The translations under genes and the position numbers were made by a program. From NCBI GenBank assembly GCA_030386875.1, contig CM059575.1, forward strand, positions 51,366,859-51,430,858: 64,000 nucleotides of DNA, written 5' to 3'. Positions within the stretch are counted from its first letter, which is position 1. Each line of letters opens with the position of its first letter. Shown here piece after piece: positions 54,634 to 64,000 of this stretch. Origin of the DNA: Morinoia aosen. Its lineage: Eukaryota > Arthropoda > Malacostraca > Amphipoda > Talitridae. A model generated the notes under the pieces. It saw only the letters and a program-made list of their open reading frames with translations, was not told the origin of the DNA and made no database searches.

Positions 54634-54810
54634 GGTGGCTCCCAAGAAGGACCAACCTAAATAATTCTCAATCGGGCCGAAAAAGGACTCGCCCACCTAA
54701 ATAATTTATCTCTGGCTCCCAAGAAGGACCAGCCTAAATAAATTGCAATCGAGCCGAACAGGATTCGCCGCCCTAACGATCTAACATCTGGCGCCCAAGG
54801 GGATACTGCC
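54634..54810 (+). repeat. Approximate 75-bp tandem repeat
   Basis: Units begin ggctcccaagaaggaccaac (54634), ggctcccaagaaggaccagc (about 54714) and ggcgcccaagg (about 54790). The first two share cctaaataa and tcgagccgaa/tcgggccgaa blocks. The third is diverged. Origin is unknown; the first two units read as related peptides (PKKDQPK). Confidence 0.55.
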
Positions 54811-55600
54811 AAACAAACTATTTGCACTATGCATACGAACATTGTCGACCTAAAAAATTTCTTTACCATCAGGGAAACAAAACTCCATGGAAGGATGTGT
54901 CACGAACTACGTAAATTAAGGACAAAATTGTGTTTTTTTTAGAAATTATTTCAAGTAGTTTTAGAAATGTCGTTTTTGAGACGGTCTTGTGTGTGTTGTA
55001 TCAATGGTGTGAGTGGTTATATCAGCGATTTTTGGGCTTGTGTTGTGTGTGGTCAGCTTTTGAGAGGCATACGAGCGTTTCAAGAACAGGTGCCCTAGAG
55101 GGTAATTTTCTAACACCCTTGAAAAGGAAAAGAGCACGTAGGGGGTTTATTTAGACGCTCGAGTTTTGGTGAGAGTACAGAAAAAGGTTTCACGTCTGAA
55201 GATTTAAGGGGAGGAGAATACTATCGCCAGAGTGACCAATAGAAACAGCCACATTTTGACGAAGGCGGGTTAAAACGAACACTTCTGAAAATTCTTAACA
55301 TATGATTGGGTAGATAAAAAGAGGGCGTACTCTCAAGAAATACCTCGTGTTTTGAACGTTTGACGAGGGGATTTCAACGTCGAAGCCCATCGGAAGTGGA
55401 AGTGCGTAACAGTCAAGTGTTCACTGAAAAAATTGGTCTGAAAAAATATATAAATATAGATAGCGTGCGGTATACTCTTGAAGAATTTTGCAGCTGATAT
55501 CTGACCGAAACAGGAACTGAACGAACGTGTGTTGAGTACACGCACACTGTTGAGAAGTCATTCGTAGTAGGATGTGTTCATGTCAGGTTAACATTAATTG
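54811..55600. other. Noncoding DNA, no gene recognised
   Basis: Only chance ORFs of up to about 75 codons are seen. Confidence 0.35.
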
Positions 55601-55849
55601 CGGATGTTTTAATATGTAAGAGGGGCTATTTGGTTGGCCAAATTATTTCCAATTGTTGCCCATTGTTATTATGTGTTATTAATGTGGGTGCAATTGTATT
55701 AGCGTGCCAATAGGACCAATTTTGTGAATCAAGTAGCACCACCCTCTGATTTCATGTTGAGCTGTACGGTAATGACATACAATATGCAGTAGGATGTATT
55801 GTACTTTTAGTAATATAGTCTCGTAATGAAATTTGGCGTATTTAACCTG

Positions 55850-56074
55850 AATACTGGAAAAAAGACTTCACATCAGAAGAAAGCGAACTAAAACTCACGA
55901 TCGTAAGTTGGGTCACTGCAGCACGGTGAGTACCTCAATAATTTTGTGTTCTTACAATTCGTAATGATTAATTTTCATGTATTCTTGCATTTGTGACGTG
56001 TATTCTCATCTGTATTTTTTTACATGCAGGTGTTGCCAATTCCTTAACCCGAGCCTTTACTCTTCCTTGTTAAG
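55850..56074 (+). ncRNA. Candidate spliced transcript (two exons, 104-nt intron)
   Basis: A donor cacg|gtgagt ends a possible exon at 55925. A pyrimidine-rich acceptor (gtattttttt-acatgcag) ends at 56029. A 45-nt exon 56030-56074 follows, closed by a strong donor, ttaag|gtaagtt. The small intron is typical of insects. No conserved protein emerges, so it is more likely UTR or non-coding exons than coding ones. The 5' limit of the first exon (given here as 55850) is arbitrary. Confidence 0.35.
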
Positions 56075-56080
56075 GTAAGT

Positions 56081-57734
56081 TAATGAGGGGCCAAAGACCG
56101 TCTCGTGACAGATGAATGTGGTCAGAATGAATTTGGAAATATTCGGGTGAGTAATTTATTATTAAAAAAGTAGCAGGTCCCTGCCTATCTCAGCTAAAAC
56201 GGCTCCAAAGCATTACAACGCTTGCAGAGTCCTGAGCAGTAAGGACAAGGCGGTCCAGGGGTTGAGAATTCACCCCCGGCGTCTCAGAATGGAGTCAGAC
56301 AAGGTTCCGGTTCTTGGCCAAAAAAGGGGCTTCTCATTAAATTTTCTCTAGGATCTCAAGACAAAGTCCTGGAAAAAATCGAAAGCGCCAGTTAGCGCAA
56401 TAATACGTTATAGATGTGCCATATAATAGTAACAAATTTAAAGTTATGGAGCAATTGTGTTATTAAATGCTGGAACGATCTCGTTCTTGAATTATTGAGC
56501 AATCAAATATCGTCATACATAAAAGCCATCAAGAGGTAGTTACAGAAGAATAAAGTGTACCTAGCCAAGCATAATAATATGCGAATGAAGACAGAAACCA
56601 ATTTCTATAACACCACAGCCAACGCGCGCTGTCGTTTAATGAGATCAATCTTCAGCAGAGTAAATAATGCGGAATGCTGAGGCATCTTTACATGCTGGGA
56701 TAACCACAGGGCCCCACAGGTGGCGATTCCAAAGCTGTCCCTACAAGAAGGGCGAAATCAATCAACAGAAACGTGACCATAACTCTCCAGGGTCACAGAT
56801 CACATCACACGCCAATGATGCAACACGCACAGGGTTTTCTGAGCCGCGTACGGCGGGATATCCCCCTCTAGTGGCACTCATGTTCGAGTCCGCGGGATTT
56901 TCGGAGGCTGTATAGCTATTTTAATGATCTGTGTTGTTAGTGCAGTTGCCAGGCCTGAAACACCATCACACTCTAACATACGCTCGAACTGTGATGCTAT
57001 TCTCAAAAGAAGTATCACGGACCTCGTACCTTGCATATTATTTTAATTTTTCAATTCAACGCACAATTATGCTAACAATTTTAATTTCTACTGGGAAAAC
57101 AGTTTCACCAGAGGGAGACCCGTACCGAACAATTTGTTCTTGATGATAAGTAACATCAATGTGATATATTTATCAGTAGCATTTTTTTGCAATGAAAATA
57201 AACCCTGAAAAATTTATTCACTACTCGGTTTATCTTAACCATGTCATATTTATAAGAACTTCATGGGAGCAAGTAATAGAGTTAAATGACAAAGTCTTAC
57301 TGCGGGACAAAATTAAAAAATGGATCGATTACCGTGTTAATTTGAAAACATGCCTGTGATGAAATGAAATCCCTTTTCAGAAAGACATTTTCCGAAAACA
57401 TTTTGATTTTTAAATTCTACTCGAAGGGGCTCATAAGTGCGCATGAAATTTCATCAGTTCTAGAAATTACGAGTCACTAATTTCACCAAAACTCCCAAAG
57501 CAGAGAAGAACAAACTACGAATAAAAAATTCTCTAAAGGATAACGTCGGTAAAATTCATCCACAACACAAATAGCAGTGATAATTTCATCGTGAAAATAC
57601 ACGAATGCTGGTACTATGAAGAACATGCTGTAACTGTACGTAAATCTGATACTTTATGATTCACAGTTGAGGGCAGGGTCAATGGTTACCGAAGAAAAGG
57701 GTTATGTAAAAATGAACGGAAAGAATAAAACAAC
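56081..57734. other. Noncoding DNA, no gene recognised
   Basis: There is a mildly GC-rich stretch at about 56190-56330 and another at 56670-56900 with an 82-codon ORF lacking motifs. The remainder is AT-rich. Confidence 0.4.
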
Positions 57735-57945
57735 CTGGGGCTGTTGCAGCAGCGGATGTTTGAGCTGTGCGGACGAGCGATAACCAGCAGGTAAGTATGG
57801 TACGTTGCGTTCAGAGCGATCGACAGCGGCGGCTGCGCTTCAGCCAGTTTAGTTGCTCAAGACAAAGACTGGGGAGAAGTAGGAGGTGCGGCTCGCAGCT
57901 CCCGGTGTTGTGCGGCTCAAAAGGAGACATTGTATCAGTGGTTAC
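57735..57945 (+). promoter_or_regulatory. GC-rich patch with a consensus splice donor; possible first exon
   Basis: This CpG-rich patch lies in AT-rich DNA. A near-perfect donor, accagcag|gtaagtatgg, has its GT at 57791. A short open frame from an ATG at 57712 (MNGKNKTTWGCC...) stops just before the donor. It could be a 5' UTR exon and promoter of a gene to the right; no downstream exon was recognised. Confidence 0.3.
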
Positions 57946-60290
57946 GTGGCAATCTTCATTGTTACAATAACTTTGAGAATAAAACATGCTTTTGACGACT
58001 GAGAAGTGGTGAATAAAATGAGATTGATTGGACAAAACATCACGCGATTATCGCAACAGTAACGTGAGAATTATGAAGAATGTTATATCTAAACTTGAAT
58101 ACTTTTGTTTATGAAATGTCCACAAGAACGTAAAGGTAAAGTTTTTGGATCAAGTCGAAAACAGAAAACAACAGAATGCGATAAAATTAAACGTATTCCA
58201 ACCTGGTGCTATTGTAAGATGAAGAACGCCTCCAAGCAAGCATAACATATTGATAGACTTAGCGTCATCGCTCTGGTTGGAAGTTGCAGAATTAAAACGG
58301 CGACTTAACTGCTCGAATACATTTCTATCCTTTTTATGGATGGTGAAGAATTAATTGTGCGATAGTATTTTACCTTATACGGTGAAATCTAATTCGAAAA
58401 GTTGAAGAAACAACTATTAATACTACGCATTTATGCCGGTACGTAAATGAGTACTGTTCCTATTGGTACACATTTGTACTTATAGGAAGTCAACGTGTCA
58501 AATTTCACTCATGTTCATTTGTGAAAAATTAATGTAATTATTTCAGTATTTTTACACACTATTGATTAGGTATTTTGGTTCCATGGTCTGAAAATGGAAA
58601 TAAAGGACTCTCCAAGGTGATCAGTTTTAGATTATATCTCACCATCATGAACATGCTTGCACCAATATCGGCGCTCATGTCTACAAACCCAGTTTTGAAG
58701 CTACCCTGCTCCGTGGATGTGTGGGTGCTTGAGGTTTTTATGCAAATTTACATTTCTACAAGTTGCGAATCAGTTAAACATGTCAACCGTATATTTAGCA
58801 TTCAGAGATCACAGTTAGAAAAACCACAAAACAACAGAACACCCATATGATAACCCCACGAAAACGTGTATGGAGTAGTTTTGATGAAAAATTGGTATGT
58901 TTACCAGTCATAACAACTTATGCCAGAGGAAATCGCGATACATGCTCTCTCTTTCAGATAACTCGTAAACAGTTCTACTCATGACCTGATTCTTTCTTTC
59001 GAGCAGATACATACATTTGCTCAATTTCCTACTAGTAACTCGAGACATTCGACAGCCGGTGTGCTCGTAACGGAGTTCCCTAGTTGTAAATGCAGCGCTA
59101 TGTAACATGTAAATCACCTAAATATACGATTTTCACATCAAACTGCACCAGAGAAAAGAGTATAAAACACTATAAGTCACCCCTTAAAAACAAGAAAACC
59201 TTGTGAGCAGTTATTCTTGAAAAAAACACCGTTTTTTCAGGCTCTGCGAGCATGCATTGCAATTGTTCGCTAGGAGCGTGTAAAAGACAACAAATTCAGT
59301 TATGCTGTAAGGCAACAACTGCTAAGGCTTCACAGAGCAGCACCAAAGCGTTAATCTTGAACCTTACCTTTAAAGATTTATTTTTTAGCTAAGAGAACCC
59401 GCGTGTACACTTGAGATAGTAACTGAATGTCAGATGTCTTTATTCTGATGGGAAAGGCTATTTGATTCACTGTTCTCCAGGGATTTTACATTAGATAATT
59501 TTGGCCTTTCCACAGTCTAGGGGTTCGAAATAGAGTTGAAACTCATCTTTGACTCAAGAAACTGTGAATTTTTTTAAGGGAACTTCGGTTAACTGGACAT
59601 TGGGGAACGAAGATTGTTGCCTGAGAAATAATATAAGAAAGATTCATTAGAATAATTAGTGCGAATTACTTATACACTTGATTTCAAATCGAACAAAATA
59701 CATGTTGCAAATTGATACATCAAAGATGAGTCGAATGATTTGAAGTTGAAAATGAGCACGTAGAAAATTTGCGGAAGTATTGGTTGATGTCAAGGTATGC
59801 TCCTACTGATTTTTTTGCGCACAAAATCAGCACAACTCAAAAAAGGAAAATTACCCGCTCGGCCGCGCCAATTGCATAAGTTGGTTTAGGACTCTCATTT
59901 CAGCACATTTGTCAATGTCAGCATTGCCGTCCACAATCCCCGGTTAAAAAATGACCTTCGCAATCTCAAAAGTTAAGAAATACAGCAGTGCACAGAGCTA
60001 GGCCTGTTTTCAAAGGAAATTGAAAGTTAAAATATGTGAACGGAATGTTATAAATTCTCTTTGTACAGGTCTGAATTCTATTCATGTTCTGCGGTTAATC
60101 TAAGTCTACGCTACCGGAAATTCTCGACTTACTTGTGTTAGTAATTCTTGAATGTAACATAGCGCTATCGCTCTTACATATGCATAACTATGCGCATTTC
60201 ATGTTTGTTCTCCAACAAACAATGTCATGCATCATTAATTTTGACCGGTACTTCCGTCGCATCTAGTGGTTGCGCTCAATGACTATCAAG
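57946..60290. other. Noncoding DNA, no gene recognised
   Basis: The stretch is AT-rich, with chance ORFs of up to about 90 codons and no repeat family identified. Confidence 0.4.
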
Positions 60291-60650
60291 AAATGAGATG
60301 AAATGAAGCTACCTACACGCGCCTCCCATCGATTAGGAGGAGCTCAAGATGGTCTGAATTGCTTGATGAGCTGCTGTTGCGCTGACTTCCTCTATTTTGC
60401 TCAATTTGGGTCACTGCATGGTTCAGCTTACGGCCATCAGCTGCTAAACCCAAGAGCTCGGCTTCGGGTTGTGTCTTGCCACGTCCTGCCGCTGTCTCCT
60501 CCCACCCAGACTCTCATTAGGGGAAAAGCAAGGTGCTAGATCACGTTTCCTAAAGGTTACGTCGAAAGTCACCGGCACCCTGCGCACATCCAGCGTCCGG
60601 GGCACACCCGTGCAGGGCCTTTATGTTATGCATTACGTCTGTGACAAAAT
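60291..60650. other. GC-rich island
   Basis: This is distinctly GC-richer than its neighbours, with two overlapping plus-strand ORFs of 78 and 61 codons that share no motif with known families. It is possibly an untranslated exon or a fragment of an unidentified element. Confidence 0.3.
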
Positions 60651-63600
60651 TTAAAGGTCATTATATTAGTCAGGGTTGGAAAAAATGTTTTTTAAAAATA
60701 AACTTTATTTGGACTTCACATACTCGTATGGTTTTAAAGACATATTAGATTTATATTGAATTTTCCAGCTTTGATACATTTCAGAGGCTTATGAGTCAAT
60801 TTCTTTTAACGAACATAAACTCATCATACACTAAACATGATAGCTATGACTATCGTAAGAAGTTCAAATATCTTCATATAACTTTATTATGATTTACGGA
60901 AATAACCATAAGTAGGTTTTGATTCTTCATAAATTTAATGAGTAACACCGTTCCATGATACATGGTCGCATCCGCTGCAAAGTGGAATAAAATTAAATTT
61001 AATACAAATAGAACAGGAGTATTAAGCCCCAAAATTCAAATTATGACGTGCTTTGTTCCACACTCAAATTTTCGCCACTGCTGTGCAACTAACTTCGGAA
61101 ATAGTTTTAGTTGTTGCGAAGTAAAAAATAACGATAAATAATATTTCATGGGTTTTAAGTCTTAGAATTTATGGCATGATAAAATAAATTTGCACACTTA
61201 TGTGCATTTATTTTGTTGTACTTCGATTGAGACGTATGAAAAATTATTATTGATAATCAAAAGAATACTCCACAAGATTAACTGATGTCTAGAGAGCGTA
61301 TAGTATGAATTATAAACAATATTCAATTAACTTATAGTATTCCAATTCAAGGGGCAAGAAAGATAATCATCAAACAAAAAACAAAATGAAAAAAAAAAAT
61401 TCTTTGGTTTAAACCCTGATTTTTTTTGTTTTAAATCAGGTGTAAAATATAAACAACATTTAATTCGTTTGTAGCTTTTCACTTGAGAAACAAAAAACAT
61501 AATAAAATAGTAAAAAAATAATAGAATTAATTACACAAAAAACTCTTTCATTGAATAATACCATTTGTTTAAACCAACACACCTTGACAATAATTGCGTT
61601 TTTTACGCTGTCTTCATCTGCTGCTCGAGGGTAGAGCGATGCAATACGATGTAATATTGGGTGGTGCGGTTGACAACTTAAGAGGCTGCTGGAGTGCAAT
61701 TACAATTATTATCTGCAGCAGCAGTCGAGAGCTAGCTGATGCGAAGTTGCTCAAGCTTCCGGAAGAACAACGCCATTCCAGTAGTCAGTGCCACTTCAGG
61801 ATTGCTCAAAATGACATCCGAAATAGATTTGCGAAACGTTCCAGCGGAGCTAATTGTTTCGCTCTGAAAGTAGCTTTGGGCTAAAAGTTTGTGAAGATGG
61901 AAAAATTTTTGGAAAAATGTTACACGAAAATTTCTGTTTGTTGCAAGTTTTTTTTGGTGCATGATGCTTTACAATTCATTTTATATTCTTTCATTTTGTT
62001 TTCAAATATTTTAGCCGGATGAGCGATGGAAAGTATCCTCTCGTTGTTATTCCTCTGCATGGTCTGTCGCATCTGCTGTGTGTACGTACATACACCAAAT
62101 AATAACGTAAGAGAAATTATTTTTGCTGATTTCCCCCAGCGACGGAAAGGTCACCCTGTGGTTATGCTTTACGATGGCTTTTGTACAGTTTTTCAGAGCA
62201 TAAATGATTATCCTGCTTTAACGTATCATGGCCATCCTCATAATTTCCGGCATCCTTTATCGAAGATTACAAAATACGCAGCTGTTCTGTGTTTCATTAT
62301 AAATTTGATTAATTAAACTCGAGCAGATGTACCTGAGATATTTTGTTAAAAATTGAATTCGAGTACACGTGAACAGAAAATTTAAGTGCAGTTGGACCGA
62401 TGACACATTATTATTGTTAGTTGTTTTTTGAGCGAGGCGTGCTAATTTTCAACGAGTATTTTTCCATGTTTTTAATTATGTACTTTCCATGTTGGCTCTC
62501 TTAAAACCAATGCCAGGTATCTTTGATTTTATATTAAACTCTAATTCTTCGCTGGTTGGCCGTTCTTATTATAGCATTTTATGTAATAGTACGGGTTCAT
62601 ATCACATGTGCTCAACTTGTTATTTTCTCACAGTCTCCTGTGATTGTGTTTTCATTTTTGTATATCCTTAATAGAAACAGCCACTCAGAGGAAATTATTC
62701 GTTTAAGCGATGGAAAATTAGATCCAGTCCACACTTTTCTCAGTTAAAAGCTGAACTTTGTTGACAAAATTTCTCTTTAATTTATCCACGGTGTTAACAT
62801 CGTTTAAGAAATGTTTCAATTATATACATTCAAATGTTGCGTGAGCAAGTGAACTATGATTCATTTTCCTAGCAGTATTGAGTCGCTGGGAGTGTTTTGT
62901 TGACAAATAATTCTATCATATCCTTTTAAAGAGGCGAGTAAGTTCACCATTCTCTTTATTAAAATGTCACCCAGCGAGCAACAAATAATAAAGTATTAAT
63001 GTTGTGGAGGTGTTGGCGTGATTAAGGCCCGCATTGGTAAGGTAAGAACAAATACAGATCTGAGTCTCAAAGGATGCAATTCATGAGGCTTCTGTGATCA
63101 CAATCAACCCTAAAATATTACTTGTTGTGGTTAGCAATGTAAATTGGTCAACTCGGGCGCATGCGAGACGGTGAAAGGCTGCAAGAGCATCCGACGGAGA
63201 GGAGTAGCGTTTGACTCTATACTAATTAGGACACGTTACGACTGTCAACAGTAGTTACGACACGTTCAAACATAAAGTTTTGTATCTTGGAAAAGATGCT
63301 TTTGCTCAGCCCTCAGTACAAAGAACTAAAAAAAAGTCGATTGACATGAGAGCAAAAAATTCTTTGATCTTTTAGAGCAGAAATAAGTCACGTTCGAATT
63401 TGAACTGTATTACGCGGGTGCTATTTGATTTCTAAACGAAGTAATACTCTATGTGTCAAAAATTGATTAATTTTAATGTTCCTTGGGATTGTTCACGCTC
63501 TTTAACAACACAACTCATCGAAGCTACGCTACGAAAAGAGGAAATGTGGGTGGCTTTCATCTTAAACTTTAAGACAGTTGTTACTTCAAGCAACTGCTAT

Positions 63601-64000
63601 ACTGTACGCCACTAAGGTAGTACGAAGAATACGTCTTCTGAAGGAAAGCGTTGCAAATAGGTCGAGAAGGTTTTAAATTCAATTTACAGCATCTACGCCG
63701 TACATTTATCGGAGCAAGCTGCTGCTCTGGGGATGTGGAAACCAAGAAGGCGGCAAGCGATAACCCAAGTTGACCCTTGCTCTCCAATAGTTTGCTATTC
63801 ACTTTCTTCCCACTGAACATGAAAAACTGTGATTGCAACAAAACGTAGTTTCAAGACGGAACTGTCTATTAAATTTCCTTCAAAATCTCTTTGTAGAGTA
63901 TTAATGTAACGGAGATAAGAAATGTAAACGTGGTTCGTTTACTACTGCTGCTGCTATCGATGGAGGCTATAATATGGAATGTGAACCCGTTTTCTTCGTA
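60651..64000. other. AT-rich DNA, no gene recognised
   Basis: There are long A/T runs (for example poly-A near 61388). A patch at 61590-61900 has ORFs of 76-96 codons on both strands without known motifs. A pyrimidine-rich acceptor-like site before 62014 is followed by a short open frame. The window ends without a recognisable gene. Confidence 0.35.

Noticed and set aside
57240-60250. Search for tRNA or other RNA genes in the right-hand AT-rich region
   Set aside because: No cloverleaf with A and B box sequences was found by eye.
61594-62316. ORFs of 76-96 codons on both strands and an acceptor-like site before 62014
   Set aside because: No recognisable domain, mutually overlapping frames and AT-rich context. 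Not enough for a gene call.
1-64000. CRISPR arrays, bacterial operons or prophage signals
   Set aside because: No regularly spaced direct repeats, ribosome-binding sites or dense ORFs. The window is clearly eukaryotic with introns and retrotransposons.

Overview
This is eukaryotic, almost certainly arthropod, genomic DNA. The only ordinary host gene I can support is one exon at the left edge. It encodes a KH domain closely resembling the third KH domain of hnRNP K (the Drosophila Hrb57A/bancal type) and is bounded by consensus splice sites. The rest is AT-rich noncoding DNA filled with transposable elements and their relics. There are no operons, CRISPR arrays, rRNA genes or convincing tRNA genes. 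The species cannot be fixed from the sequence alone.

Left part (1-26 kb): the KH exon (205-392) is followed by about 8 kb of intron-like or intergenic DNA. Next comes a full-length non-LTR retrotransposon of the RNase H-bearing I group (8380-14869) with a perfect 13-bp target-site duplication, a foldable 5' leader, two 3' hairpins, and frameshifts in both ORFs. After it lie members of an unnamed dispersed repeat family (about 5.8, 15.0, 22.9, 23.9 and 35.0 kb, all in one orientation), a second repeated module (15.6 and 19.3 kb), a dead copy of a CR1/L2-like retrotransposon (21.4-22.6 kb), a fragment of an unnamed multicopy gene family (23.2-23.5 kb), and a decayed Tc1 transposon with recognisable inverted ends (24469-25916).

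Middle (26-49 kb): a CR1/L2-like retrotransposon keeps both ORFs open (ORF1 26755-27438, ORF2 27983-30985, 1000 aa). It is followed by a nested set of DNA transposons: a mariner-like element with a 198-bp hAT-type MITE inside it (8-bp duplication), then a PIF/Harbinger-type element with TTA duplications, another TTA-flanked MITE inside it, and one surviving transposase exon. Several Tc1/mariner relics (36-39 kb), a hAT transposase pseudogene (40.8-42.4 kb), a longer relic of the unnamed gene family (45.7-47.2 kb) and a foldback repeat (48.1-48.8 kb) complete this part.

Right part (49-64 kb): a very young Gypsy/Metaviridae LTR retrotransposon (49328-54066) has 326-bp LTRs differing at one base and a 5-bp duplication (cgtaa). 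It sits beside another Tc1 relic. Beyond it are splice-site signatures of a possible small non-coding or UTR transcript (55.9-56.1 kb), a GC-rich patch with a strong donor site (57.7-57.9 kb), and several kilobases where I recognise nothing.

Most of the genes here serve element replication: endonuclease/RT for the non-LTR elements, protease/RT/RNase H/integrase for the LTR element, and transposases for the DNA elements. The most interesting leads are the unnamed gene family present as two relics, the nested Harbinger/hAT MITE structures, the five-copy co-oriented repeat family, and the young LTR element with an odd gag-pol junction.
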